From contig NZ_JAAAFX010000008.1 of assembly GCF_019352895.1 (NCBI RefSeq), positions 124,001-188,000 of the forward strand: 64,000 bases of DNA. Direction: 5' to 3'. Source of the DNA: Variovorax boronicumulans. Its GTDB lineage: Bacteria; Pseudomonadota; Gammaproteobacteria; Burkholderiales; Burkholderiaceae_C. Shown here piece by piece: positions 43,132 through 51,883 of the stretch. How positions within the stretch are numbered: the stretch's first letter is position 1; each line of letters begins with the position of its first letter. Under the pieces are notes generated by a model. The model did not search any database and was not told the DNA's origin. It was given only the letters and a program-made list of their open reading frames with translations. The position numbers and the translations under genes are program-made.

Positions 43132-43305
43132 TCAGCGGACGACGCGCAGCCAGGCGCTGGCGGCTTCGCGCAGTTCCTGGGCGTGGTGCGCGTCGAGGCC
43201 GGCGCGCAGGTCGGCGCTTTCCATCAGCGTGGCGGCGTAGCTGGCCGGCACCTGGGCGGTGGAGGAACGGAAGAAACTGGCCACTTGGGCGATCAGACTG
43301 GACAT
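43132..43305 (-). CDS. Small protein of unknown function
   Basis: 57 residues from the ATG at 43305. It reads as an amphipathic helix (SSLIAQVASFFRSS), then a short linker, then ADLRAGLDAHHAQELREAASAWLRVVR. The C-terminal RAGL-x(3)-HAQELREAA pattern is coding-like in composition and looks like a conserved short family, though I cannot name it. It converges with the LysR gene (7 bp apart) and has the shared dyad element 53 bp upstream. Confidence 0.6.
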   Translation of the reverse strand: MSSLIAQVASFFRSSTAQVPASYAATLMESADLRAGLDAHHAQELREAASAWLRVVR

Positions 43306-43357
43306 GGTGTTTGCGCGGCCTGCCCGCGCTGGTGTTGGAAGGACTGCCTTAAGAATA

Positions 43358-43375
43358 AGGGTTATCCCTAGTCTT
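43358..43375. promoter_or_regulatory. Shared AGGG-N4-CCCT element, copy 2
   Basis: AGGGTTATCCCTAGTCTT, a closer dyad (AGGGaTAaCCCT on the minus strand), 53 bp before the 57-residue gene. In both copies the distance to the minus-strand start codon is about 52 bp and the element has the same orientation, which suits a promoter-bound activator or core promoter. Confidence 0.6.
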
Positions 43376-43450
43376 TCAACGCCAACTTCATGCGCCTTGT
43401 GCATAGGGCGATCCGAAACCCGCCGCGGCCGCAGCCTCTAGACTGAGGCC

Positions 43451-44257
43451 ATGAAGCTTCAACTGCTGTCCGACCTGCACCTGGAATCGCACCCGAACCT
43501 GCAGATCACCCCCGCGCCGGGCGCCGACCTGCTGGTGCTGGCGGGCGACGTCGGCTCCTACCAGGAGGGCTCCCGGCTGGCCGGCGACGACTTCGGTCTG
43601 ACCCGCTTCTCGCCGCGCCATGGCTGGCCGACCCCGGTCTTCTATGTGCCGGGCAACCACGAGTACGACGGCGCGGACCTCGACGACACCCACGCCCGCC
43701 TGCGCGCGCTGTGCGCCGAACTGGACATCACCTGGCTCGAACGCGAGACGGTGGTGCACGGCGGCGTGCGCTTCGTCGGCACCACGCTCTGGGCCGATTT
43801 CGACGCGCTGGTGGCGCCCACCGACGACCTGGGCGAGCGCCTCAAGAAGCGCGGCAAGGCGATGCGCGCGGCCGACTTCTACCTGGTCAAGGCGGCGGCC
43901 ACGCGCGGTGGCCATCCCTTTCTCGCGGCCCAGCAAAGAGAGCACTCACTCGCGTGCCAGGACTGGCTGACCAAGGCACTGGACGAACCCTTCGACGGCA
44001 CCACCGTGGCCGTGACGCACTTCGCGCCCACCCTGGCCAGCGCCGATCCGCGCTACGGCCTGCGCCCGGGCACGGCCGGCTTCTGCAACAGCCTGGACGA
44101 ACTGCTGCCCCGCGCCCAGCTGTGGCTGCACGGCCACCTGCACTGCGCCTTCGACTATGTGAAGGACGGCTGTCGCGTCGTGGCCAACCCGCTGGGCTAC
44201 GCGTCCAAGGGCGAGCAGGAAGGCTTCCGGCCCGACCGGCTGATCGAGGTGCGCTGA
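43451..44257 (+). CDS. Calcineurin-like metallophosphoesterase
   Basis: 268 residues with the five blocks of the family: SDLHLE (D8, H10), GDVGS, GNHEYDG, THFAP and the C-terminal HGHLH. These bind two metal ions and cleave phosphoesters. The protein resembles the YbbD/phosphoesterase group that starts MK-x-Q-x-LSDLHLE. Substrate unknown; it is a single gene, with the SpmAB-like gene 55 bp downstream on the same strand. Confidence 0.9.
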   Translation: MKLQLLSDLHLESHPNLQITPAPGADLLVLAGDVGSYQEGSRLAGDDFGLTRFSPRHGWPTPVFYVPGNHEYDGADLDDTHARLRALCAELDITWLERETVVHGGVRFVGTTLWADFDALVAPTDDLGERLKKRGKAMRAADFYLVKAAATRGGHPFLAAQQREHSLACQDWLTKALDEPFDGTTVAVTHFAPTLASADPRYGLRPGTAGFCNSLDELLPRAQLWLHGHLHCAFDYVKDGCRVVANPLGYASKGEQEGFRPDRLIEVR

Positions 44258-44312
44258 CGCCGCCCCTATGATCGGCCGGCATCCGCCGAACGAACCACAC
44301 GGGGAAGAACGC

Positions 44313-45542
44313 ATGCTCAACGGCCTCTGGCTGGGCTTTTTCATGGTCGCAGCCGTGGCCGCGCTGGGGCGCTGGCTCGTCGGCGGCGACCCGGCCGTGT
44401 TCGCCGCCATCGTCGAGAGCCTGTTCGCGATGGCCCGGCTGGCGGTCGAGGTCATGGTGCTGCTGTTCGGCACGCTCACGCTGTGGCTGGGCCTGCTGCG
44501 CATCGCCGAGGCGGCCGGGCTCGTGGCCTGGCTGGCCCGGCTGCTGGGGCCGCTGTTCCGCCGCCTGATGCCCGAGGTGCCGGCCGGCCATCCCGCGCTG
44601 GGCCTGATCACCATGAACTTCGCGGCCAATGCGCTGGGCCTGGACAACGCGGCCACGCCGATCGGCCTGAAGGCCATGCGCGAGCTGCAGACGCTCAACC
44701 CGCGGCCGGACACGGCCAGCAACGCCCAGATCCTGTTCCTGGTGCTCAACGCCTCCTCGCTCACGCTGCTGCCGGTGACGATCTTCATGTACCGCGCGCA
44801 GCAGGGCGCGCCCGACCCGACCATGGTCTTCCTGCCGATCCTGCTCGCGACCAGCGCGTCGACGCTGGTGGGCCTGCTGTCGGTCGCGCTGGTGCAGCGC
44901 CTGCGGCTCTGGGACCCGGTGGTGCTGGCCTACCTGCTGCCCGGCGCGCTGGTGCTGGGCGGCTTCATGGCGCTGCTGGCCACGCTGTCGTCGGCAGCGC
45001 TGGCCGCGCTCTCCTCGCTGATGGGCAACCTCGCGCTGTTCGGCCTGGTGATCCTGTTCCTGGCGGTCGGCGCCTGGAAGCGCGTGAATGTCTACGACCG
45101 CTTCATCGAAGGCGCCAAGGAAGGCTTCGACGTGGCGAAGAACCTGCTGCCCTACCTGGTCGCGATGCTGTGCGCGATTGGCGTGCTGCGGGCCTCGGGC
45201 GCGCTCGAGGTCGCGCTCAACGGCATCCGCTGGCTGGTGGTGAAGAGCGGTTGGGACACCCGCTTCGTCGACGCGCTGCCGACCGCGCTGGTCAAGCCCT
45301 TCTCGGGCAGCGCGGCGCGCGCGATGCTGATCGAGACCATGAAGAGCCAGGGCGTCGACAGCTTCCCGGCGCTGGCCGCGGCCGTGATCCAGGGCAGCAC
45401 CGAAACCACCTTCTACGTGCTGGCCGTGTACTTCGGCGCGGTCGGCATCCAGCGCGCGCGGCATGCGGTGGGCTGCGCGCTGGCGGCCGAGTTCGCGGGC
45501 GTGGCGGCGGCCATCGGCGTGTGCTACTGGTTCTTCGGATAG
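44313..45542 (+). CDS. SpmA/SpmB-like membrane protein (nucleoside recognition domain)
   Basis: 409 residues with about ten hydrophobic segments. Two related halves correspond to SpmA and SpmB of Bacillus spore maturation, here fused: the first has LITMNFAANALGLDNAATPIGLKAM, the second has DALPTALVKPFSGSAARAML and IQGSTETTFYVLAVYFGAVG. Both motifs are typical nucleoside-recognition/Gate domains. This fused form is common in non-sporulating Proteobacteria, where its role is not known. GGGGAAG precedes the ATG. Confidence 0.9.
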   Translation: MLNGLWLGFFMVAAVAALGRWLVGGDPAVFAAIVESLFAMARLAVEVMVLLFGTLTLWLGLLRIAEAAGLVAWLARLLGPLFRRLMPEVPAGHPALGLITMNFAANALGLDNAATPIGLKAMRELQTLNPRPDTASNAQILFLVLNASSLTLLPVTIFMYRAQQGAPDPTMVFLPILLATSASTLVGLLSVALVQRLRLWDPVVLAYLLPGALVLGGFMALLATLSSAALAALSSLMGNLALFGLVILFLAVGAWKRVNVYDRFIEGAKEGFDVAKNLLPYLVAMLCAIGVLRASGALEVALNGIRWLVVKSGWDTRFVDALPTALVKPFSGSAARAMLIETMKSQGVDSFPALAAAVIQGSTETTFYVLAVYFGAVGIQRARHAVGCALAAEFAGVAAAIGVCYWFFG

Positions 45543-45611
45543 CCCGCCCGCCGGTGCGGCCCCGGCGCATCGGCCAGAATAGCCTTCCGCCTCCTTCCAT
45601 CTCCCTTCCTC

Positions 45612-46121
45612 GTGAACGTTCCCGTCCAGGCGCAGCCGCCCTCTTTCTCGGTCGATGAATTCCGCCAGGCACTCGGCATGTTCGCCACCGGCGTCACCAT
45701 CGTCACCGCGCGCGCCGCCGACGGTTCGCTGGTGGGCCTGACGGCCAACTCCTTCAACTCGGTGTCGCTGACGCCGCCGCTGGTGCTCTGGAGCCTGGCC
45801 CTGAGCGCGGGCTCGATGCCGGCGCTGAGTGCGGGCTCGCACTACGCGGTCAACATCCTGGCGGCGAACCAGAAGGAACTGGCCGAGCGCTTCGCGAAGA
45901 AGCGCGACGACCGCTGGCAGGGCGTGGAATTCACCGAAGGCCTCGGCGGCGCGCCGCTGCTGGCCGGTGCCGCGGCCAGCTTCGAGTGCTTCAACCGCAG
46001 CCGCTACGACGAAGGCGACCACGTGATCTTCGTGGGCGAGGTGGAGCGCTGCAGCCACACGCCGGGCGCCTCGCCGCTGCTGTTCCACGGCGGCCGCTTC
46101 TACACCGAGCACCCGCTCTAG
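45612..46121 (+). CDS. Flavin reductase-like, FMN-binding split barrel protein
   Basis: 169 residues from a GTG. Marks of the HpaC-like flavin reductase family: FRQALGMFATGVTIVTA, GLTANSFNSVSLTPPLVLWSL and HYAVNILAANQKELAERFA. Such enzymes reduce FMN or FAD with NADH for a partner monooxygenase. No two-component monooxygenase gene is next to it. It ends 4 bp inside the converging oxygenase gene. Confidence 0.9.
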   Translation: MNVPVQAQPPSFSVDEFRQALGMFATGVTIVTARAADGSLVGLTANSFNSVSLTPPLVLWSLALSAGSMPALSAGSHYAVNILAANQKELAERFAKKRDDRWQGVEFTEGLGGAPLLAGAAASFECFNRSRYDEGDHVIFVGEVERCSHTPGASPLLFHGGRFYTEHPL

Positions 46122-47032
46122 CTTTTCCCGTAGGTCGCGGCGAAGCGCTGCTGCAGGTAGTCGTTGGCCGTGATCGGCGCGTAGCGCGGCGCCTGGCCCG
46201 CGGGCACGCAGGACGGGATCGCGCTCACCAGCGCGTCCGGGTTCGGGTCGAGGAACACCGCGATCGAATAGCGTTCGGCTGTCGGCGCGGCCACGCGGTG
46301 CGGCGTCGACACGTAGACGTCGTCGGTCCAGCGCATCAGGCAATCGCCGACATTGCAGACGAAGGCGCCGGGCAGCGCCGGCACGTCGAACCAGACGCCG
46401 TCGCGGCGCCGCACCTGCAGGCCGGCCACGCCGTCGGTCGCGAGCAGCGTGACGTTGCCGTAGTCGGTGTGGGTGCCGGCGCCGATCTGCGCGCTCGGCT
46501 CGGTGGTCGAGGGCATCGGGTAGTGCAGCAGGCGCAGCGTGGCCAGCGGGCGGTCGATCTTGTCGGCGAAGAAGTCCTCGGCCAGGCCCAGGTCGAGCGC
46601 GAAGGCGGTGTGCAGCCGCCGGCCCACCGCCAGCACCGCATCGAAGTAGGCCTGCACCGTCTCGCGGAAATCCGGCAGTTCCGGCCACACGTTGTCGGGC
46701 CGCGTCCGGCCGTCGGTCCAGATCAGGTTGAAGGCCTCCTTGTGGTCGGCCGCGGTCTTCTCGTCCAACGCCTCCACGCCCAGGCCGACGTAGCCCCGGT
46801 TGCTGCCGAGCTTGTCGATCGCCATCGCGCGCTTGGCTTCCGGCGGCTGCGCGAACAGCCGCGCGCTCTGCGCGAAAGTGGCGGCGACCTGCGCCGGCGC
46901 CACGCCATGGCCGACGATGGCGAAGAAGCCGACCTCGCGGCAGGCGGTGCCGATGCGGCGCGCGACGGCGCGGCGTGCGGCCGCGTCGCCCGAAGCCAGT
47001 GCGGTGATGTCGATGAGCGGGATGTCGTTCAT
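46118..47032 (-). CDS. Isopenicillin N synthase-like 2OG-Fe(II) oxygenase
   Basis: 304 residues. Iron ligands H188-x-D190 (GTHTDYGNVTLL) and H245 (VSTPHRV), with R254-x-S256 (ERYSI) to hold 2-oxoglutarate. The N-terminal DIOX_N part has IGTACREVGFFAIVGHGV. Relatives include ethylene-forming and gibberellin-type enzymes, but substrate is unknown. It is the last gene of the operon that starts with an arylsulfotransferase-like gene and an ABC transporter, 13 bp after the permease, so its substrate is probably what that transporter imports. Confidence 0.92.
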   Translation of the reverse strand: MNDIPLIDITALASGDAAARRAVARRIGTACREVGFFAIVGHGVAPAQVAATFAQSARLFAQPPEAKRAMAIDKLGSNRGYVGLGVEALDEKTAADHKEAFNLIWTDGRTRPDNVWPELPDFRETVQAYFDAVLAVGRRLHTAFALDLGLAEDFFADKIDRPLATLRLLHYPMPSTTEPSAQIGAGTHTDYGNVTLLATDGVAGLQVRRRDGVWFDVPALPGAFVCNVGDCLMRWTDDVYVSTPHRVAAPTAERYSIAVFLDPNPDALVSAIPSCVPAGQAPRYAPITANDYLQQRFAATYGKS

Positions 47033-47045
47033 GCCCGCATTGTGC

Positions 47046-47873
47046 TCAATGGCCGATCGCGGACTCGTGCCAGTTCTTCAGCAGCCGGTTGCCGATCGCG
47101 CTCACCACCATGAAGAACAGGAAGCCCAGCAGCGTGGCCGCGATCACCTCGGCGAAGAGCAGTGCCGTGTACATGCGACCCTGCGCGAAGACGATCTGCA
47201 CGCCGAGTCCGCCCTGCGCATTGCCCGAGCCGATGATGAATTCGCCCACGATCGCACCGATGACCGACAGGCCCGCCGAGATGCGCAGCCCGCCGATGAT
47301 GTGCGGCAGCGCGCCCGGCAGCTGCAGCTTCCAGAAGGCGGTGAAGCGGCTCCTGTTGTGCAGCGCAAACAGCTCGGTGAGGTTGCGCGAGGTCGAACGC
47401 AGGCCGAGCAGCGTGTTGTTGACGATCGGGAACAGCGACATGATCAGGCTGATGATGACCACCGACAGGTCGTTGTAGCCGAACCAGAGCACGATCAGCG
47501 GCGCCACTGCCACCACCGGCACGGTCTGCAGCAGCACCGCATACGGATAGATGCTGCGCTCGAGCAGCTTCGACTGGCTCAGCACCGCGGCCAGCGAGAT
47601 GCCGCCCACGATCGCGAGCAGGTAGCCGAAGGTAGCCTCCTTGAGCGTCGTGAGCGTGGCGACGAGCAGCACGCCCGCGTTCTCGGCCACGGCCGCCGCG
47701 ACCTCCTGCGGCGAAGGCACGAGGTAGCCCTTGCCGGCGTAGACGGTGGCGGTCAGCAGGTACCAGCCGGCGAGCGCGATCACCGCCACCAGCACCACGG
47801 GCCAGCCGTCGCGCAGCCAGGTGGGGACACGCGAAGGCGTGTCGTGGATGGCGTCGGGCAGGTTGGAAGACAT
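47046..47873 (-). CDS. ABC transporter permease, SsuC/TauC type
   Basis: 275 residues with six predicted membrane segments. Family marks: YLVPSPQEVAAAV after the first segment, YAVLLQTVPVVAVAPLIVLWFGYN, and the EAA loop FWKLQLPGALPHIIGGLRISAGLSVIGAIVGEF. Such permeases import nitrate, sulfonates, taurine or pyrimidine precursors. Co-transcribed with the ATPase (10 bp upstream) and oxygenase (13 bp downstream). Confidence 0.93.
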   Translation of the reverse strand: MSSNLPDAIHDTPSRVPTWLRDGWPVVLVAVIALAGWYLLTATVYAGKGYLVPSPQEVAAAVAENAGVLLVATLTTLKEATFGYLLAIVGGISLAAVLSQSKLLERSIYPYAVLLQTVPVVAVAPLIVLWFGYNDLSVVIISLIMSLFPIVNNTLLGLRSTSRNLTELFALHNRSRFTAFWKLQLPGALPHIIGGLRISAGLSVIGAIVGEFIIGSGNAQGGLGVQIVFAQGRMYTALLFAEVIAATLLGFLFFMVVSAIGNRLLKNWHESAIGH

Positions 47874-47883
47874 GGGATTTCCT

Positions 47884-48627
47884 TCAGGCGGTGGGCGGGC
47901 GGCGCAGCGCGGCCGTGACCTCGCCGGTCAGGCGCGCGAACTCGGGCGTGGCGCGCAGCTCGGGCGCGCGCGGAAAGGCGAAGGGCACGTCGATCACCTC
48001 GAGGATGCGGCCGGGCCGCGGCGACATCACGATCACGCGGTTCGACAAATACACCGCCTCGTGCACGTTGTGCGTGACCAGCACACCGGTGAAGCCGGCC
48101 TGCTGCCACATCGCCGACAGTTCTTCCTGCAGGACGTCGCGCGTGAGTTCGTCGACCGCCGCCAGCGGCTCGTCGAGCAGCAGCAGGCCGGGGCGCAGCG
48201 CCAGCGCGCGGGCCAGCGAGAGCCGCATGCGCATGCCGCCCGAGAGCTGGTGCGGATACGACTGCTCGAAGCCGGCCAGGCCCACCAGCGCCAGCGCTTC
48301 GGCGGCGCGCGGCCGGTAGTCCTCGGGCTTGTGGCCTTCGAGCTCCATCAGCAGCTGTGCGTTGCGCTCGACGGTGCGCCAGGGCAGCAGCGCCGCTTCC
48401 TGGAACACGAAGGCGGTCTCGGTGTCGGCGGGCCGCCGGCAGGCACCGGTGCTGGTGGCGATCAGGCCCGCGACGATGCGCAGCAGCGTCGACTTGCCGC
48501 AGCCCGAGGGCCCGACGATCGACACGAACTCGCCGGCCCGCAGATCGAAGTCGATCGCGCCCAGCGCCTGCAGGCCGCTGTCGAAGCGCTTGGAAACGCC
48601 CCTGAGCTCGACGGCGGCGCCGCTCAT
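47884..48627 (-). CDS. ABC transporter ATP-binding protein, SsuB/TauB type
   Basis: 247 residues. Walker A GPSGCGKST, Q-loop FQEAALLPWRTV, signature LSGGMRMRLSLARAL, Walker B LLLLDEPLAAVDELTR, switch His in VTHNVHEAVYLS. The signature has MRMRLS where MRQRVA is usual, a small natural variation. The start overlaps the binding-protein stop by 4 bp (ATGA). Confidence 0.93.
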   Translation of the reverse strand: MSGAAVELRGVSKRFDSGLQALGAIDFDLRAGEFVSIVGPSGCGKSTLLRIVAGLIATSTGACRRPADTETAFVFQEAALLPWRTVERNAQLLMELEGHKPEDYRPRAAEALALVGLAGFEQSYPHQLSGGMRMRLSLARALALRPGLLLLDEPLAAVDELTRDVLQEELSAMWQQAGFTGVLVTHNVHEAVYLSNRVIVMSPRPGRILEVIDVPFAFPRAPELRATPEFARLTGEVTAALRRPPTA

Positions 48628-49598
48628 GATCCGCAGCCGGGCACCAGCGTGCGGTCGTAGGCCTGCTTCTCGTTGAAGTTGGCGGGCAGGAAGGCCACGC
48701 TGCGCAGCTGGGTCGCCAGCTCGGTCCAGCGCGCGTCGTTCATGCAGCCGATTTTGCCGAGGTCGTGCGAGATCAGCTTCTCGATCATTTCCTTGTTGGC
48801 CGCGTCGTACACGGCCGGCGAGATCTGCTTGTTCATCTCCAACAGCATCGGCTTGATGCCCGAAGGGTTGTGCACGAAGTTGCTCCAGCCCTTCTGCACC
48901 GCGGCGAGGGTTGCCTTCACCAGCGCCGGGTTCTTCTGGATCATCTCGTCGGTGGTGAAGAGCACGTTGTAGGGCCGGTAGCCCAGCGACGCGAGCGAGA
49001 TCGACTGCACGGCGATGCCGGCTTCTTCCATGCGCGCCGGCAGGTAGAGCGAGTAGCCCTGCTGCACCATCCTGGCGTCGTTGCGGAACAGGCTCAGGTC
49101 GCCGCTGACCGGGATCTCGCGCGTGTTCGCGAGCTTGTACTGCTTCTTGGTCCACTCCCAGTAGGCATTGCCGATGTTGACCGCGAAGGTGCGGCCCTGC
49201 AGGTCGGCGATGCCCTTCACGGCCGGGTCGGCGTGGTAGACCAGGGCGTAGGGCACGTGGTCGAGGTGCGCGAACACCGCGCGCACCGGCGCGCCGCGCA
49301 GCCGGGCCAGCATCACGTCGTCGGCATTGCCGATGCCGAACTCGGCCTGGCCCGAGGCGACCTGCGGGATCGTCTGGATCTTCGGGCCGCCCTGCAGCAC
49401 GCTGATCCTGATGCCGGCCTCGGCGCCGAGCTTGTCCTGCTGCGCCTGCCAGTAGCCGGCCTGGTCGGGCTGCGCGAACCAGTTGGTGAGGATGCGCACG
49501 GGCTTGGCTTCCTGGGCGGCGGCGGTCAGCGCGGCACCCAGCGAAGTGGCGACCAGGGCCATCGCCAGAGCGGTGCGGCGGAAGAAGGTGGCGGTCAT
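48624..49598 (-). CDS. NMT1/THI5-like ABC substrate-binding protein
   Basis: 324 residues with a signal peptide (MTATFFRRTALAMALVATSLGAALTAAAQ). The mature part begins PVRILTNWFAQPDQAGYWQAQ, in NMT1/THI5 style, with VASGQAEFGIGNADDVMLAR and LQGRTFAVNIGN. Family members bind thiamine precursors, sulfonates, nitrate or riboflavin. No thi or ssu genes are nearby to fix the ligand. C-terminal CMNDARW and the final PGCGS contain Cys that may pair. Confidence 0.92.
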   Translation of the reverse strand: MTATFFRRTALAMALVATSLGAALTAAAQEAKPVRILTNWFAQPDQAGYWQAQQDKLGAEAGIRISVLQGGPKIQTIPQVASGQAEFGIGNADDVMLARLRGAPVRAVFAHLDHVPYALVYHADPAVKGIADLQGRTFAVNIGNAYWEWTKKQYKLANTREIPVSGDLSLFRNDARMVQQGYSLYLPARMEEAGIAVQSISLASLGYRPYNVLFTTDEMIQKNPALVKATLAAVQKGWSNFVHNPSGIKPMLLEMNKQISPAVYDAANKEMIEKLISHDLGKIGCMNDARWTELATQLRSVAFLPANFNEKQAYDRTLVPGCGS

Positions 49599-49636
49599 GG
49601 GATGTCCTGAAAGAAAGAGAGAGGATCGGGGAACGT

Positions 49637-50752
49637 TCAGGCCCGGAGCCAGGGCAGCTGGTCGGCCGAATAGCGCCAGGTCTGGAACACGCTGTTCAAG
49701 CGGCCGGGGCCGGTCTTGCGGGCCGCCGCATCGGGGTATTCGGCGAACCACGGCAGGATGTATTCCCACACCACTTCGCCTTCGGGATTCACCTCGAACA
49801 GGCGCCCGGTGGCCGACTCGGTGATGTGCGTGTTGCCGTTCCACAGCCGCTGCGCATTGCCCATGAAGGCCGTGTAGAAGGCGTTGACCATCTCGTCGGC
49901 ATAGGCCCAGACGATGCGGTTGTCCGTCGGGTCGATCTCGAGCACGCGCGAGAACGCGACATGCGCGCCGCTGCGGAAATTGCCGTTGTCGAAGGCCAGG
50001 ATGTGGCCGTTGGGCAGGGCCTGCGGCGCATGCTGGTGCGACACCACGCTGGGCGGGATGTGCAGCGCGACCGCGCCGCTGGCCTTGTCGACGCCGATGA
50101 TGCCGGCGGTGGTGCGCAGGCTCATCAGCACGCGGCCCTGGGCGTCGACGTCGAGCCCGTTGACCAGCGGCCAGTGGTAGCGGCCGAAGCCGGGGTGGAT
50201 CGGGAAGTCCTCCGGCTGCAGGTGCTCCCACGACTTCCACTCCCAGACCAGCTCACCGGCGCGGTTCACCTCGCGGATCACGTCGCCGTACATGGTTTCG
50301 TCCGCGCCATGGGCCGTGCCGCCGGGCACGCGCTCGGCGAAGCCCGCGGGCACCGGCGCGCAGGCCGCGTACAGCAGGTGGCCGTTGGCCAGCCACTTGG
50401 CGTCGTGGTGGTGGGCCGGGTCCTCGTAGTGCCAGACCACCTCGCCCGCGGGCGTGACCTCGGAGAAATCGCCGCCGTGCCACATCGACCAGGCGGCGTA
50501 GAGATCGGGCGAATGCGCATGGTTGCCGTTGTAGCCCAGGTTGCCGTTCGGCAGGATCACCGCATGGCGCCCGGCGCGCAGCGGCATCTTCCAGTGGTGG
50601 ACCACCGCGCCGTCGATGCCGACCAGGTAGACGTGGCCGTCGGCCGTCTGCGGCGCGATCAGCGTGTAGCCGCCGGCCGAAGCCGCCGGGTCGTGGGCGA
50701 TGAGGCCGACGCCGCGGCGGCGTTGGGTGACTTGGTCAACGGTGGTGGTCAA
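49637..50752 (-). CDS. Arylsulfotransferase-like protein (ASST family), cytoplasmic
   Basis: 371 residues, a beta-propeller-like protein with repeated motifs such as GGYTLIAPQTADGHVYLVGIDGAVVHHWKMP, VILPNGNLGYNG, WLANGHLLYA, ALPNGHILAFDNGNFR and WNGNTHITESATGRLFEVNPEGEVVWEY. The family includes PAPS-independent arylsulfate sulfotransferases, whose catalytic His lies in such an NGN/HH context. No signal peptide is present, unlike periplasmic ASSTs, so the reaction would be cytoplasmic or the protein only a binder. It is the first gene of the operon, 38 bp before the binding-protein gene and divergent from a LysR gene. Confidence 0.85.
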   Translation of the reverse strand: MTTTVDQVTQRRRGVGLIAHDPAASAGGYTLIAPQTADGHVYLVGIDGAVVHHWKMPLRAGRHAVILPNGNLGYNGNHAHSPDLYAAWSMWHGGDFSEVTPAGEVVWHYEDPAHHHDAKWLANGHLLYAACAPVPAGFAERVPGGTAHGADETMYGDVIREVNRAGELVWEWKSWEHLQPEDFPIHPGFGRYHWPLVNGLDVDAQGRVLMSLRTTAGIIGVDKASGAVALHIPPSVVSHQHAPQALPNGHILAFDNGNFRSGAHVAFSRVLEIDPTDNRIVWAYADEMVNAFYTAFMGNAQRLWNGNTHITESATGRLFEVNPEGEVVWEYILPWFAEYPDAAARKTGPGRLNSVFQTWRYSADQLPWLRA

Positions 50753-50882
50753 GGCGGCTCCTGAAGAAGGGGGCAGGCCGCGCGCTGCGGCCTGGGTCTG
50801 GAGCGGAATCTAGGCCTTTGCGTCCGTCTGGAAAATCTGATTCTTTTGAACAGCGCGTTCGGAAATTCCGTACAGTTTGCGG

Positions 50883-51836
50883 ATGGCCGCCATTTCCCAG
50901 TCCTTCCGCTGTTTCGACGAGGTCGCGCGACGCGGCTCCATCCGCAAGGCGTCCGACTCGCTGCACCTCACGCCCGCCGCGGTGCACCAGCAGATCCTCA
51001 ACCTCGAGGAGCAGGTCGGCACCCCGCTGTTCGAGCGGCTGCCGCGCGGCATGCAGCTGACCAACGCGGGCGAGATCATGGTCGCCGCGGTGCGCCGCAG
51101 CCAGCGCGACTTCGACAGCGCGCTGGCCCACATCGAAGACCTGCGCGCGCTGCGGCGCGGCCACGTCAGCCTGGCGGTGTCGCATTCGTCGGCCGAGCAG
51201 CTGGTGCCCGACGTGATCGAGATCGCGATGCAGCGCTACCCCGGCGTGACCTACAGCGTGCGCTCGGGCAGCGGCGAGAACATCCTCAGGTGGGTGGCCA
51301 CCGGCGAGGCCGACATCGGCTTCTGCCTGCGCCGCAAGCCGCCGCCGGGCGTGGAAGAGGTGCGCGGCTTTCCGCAGCAGCTGGGCCTGGTCACGCCGCC
51401 CGACCATGCGCTCACGCAGCTGGGCCGAGCGCCGCGGCTGCGCGACTGCCTCGACCATCCGCTGATCCTCATGACGCCCGACACGGAGCTGCGCGCCATG
51501 GTCGACCAGATCGACCACCGCGAACACCGCAAGGCCCGGCCGCTGGTCGAGACCAGTTCGGTCGCGATGGTGCGGCGCCTGGTGCGCGGCGGCACCGGCA
51601 TCGGCTTCCTGATTCCCGAGAACGTGGCCGAGGACGTGGCGGCCGGCACGCTGGTGTGGCAGGGCCTGGCGGACGCGGCGGCCTGGTCGGCCGACTGCCT
51701 CTACCAGCGCAGCGGCCAGACCACCACCGTCGCGATGGGCATGTTCCTGGAATTCCTGGAGGTGCAGCTCACGGCCATCGGCAAGCGCTTCGAGGGCGCG
51801 GGCTCGCCGCTGGCGGCAGCCCGGTTCGCGGTCTAG
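50883..51836 (+). CDS. LysR-family transcriptional regulator
   Basis: 317 residues from the ATG at 50883; a TTG at 50877 is an alternative. The helix-turn-helix spans about 5-60 (QSFRCFDEVARRGSIRKASDSLHLTPAAVHQQILNLEE). The effector domain shows HVSLAVSHSSAEQLVPDVI and GTGIGFLIPENVAEDVA. It is transcribed away from the arylsulfotransferase operon with a 130-bp gap, so it is the likely regulator of that operon. Confidence 0.92.
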   Translation: MAAISQSFRCFDEVARRGSIRKASDSLHLTPAAVHQQILNLEEQVGTPLFERLPRGMQLTNAGEIMVAAVRRSQRDFDSALAHIEDLRALRRGHVSLAVSHSSAEQLVPDVIEIAMQRYPGVTYSVRSGSGENILRWVATGEADIGFCLRRKPPPGVEEVRGFPQQLGLVTPPDHALTQLGRAPRLRDCLDHPLILMTPDTELRAMVDQIDHREHRKARPLVETSSVAMVRRLVRGGTGIGFLIPENVAEDVAAGTLVWQGLADAAAWSADCLYQRSGQTTTVAMGMFLEFLEVQLTAIGKRFEGAGSPLAAARFAV

Positions 51837-51883
51837 CGGACGGCTACGATCCCTGGCAGCCCCGCCCACACCACCCGAGCCCC

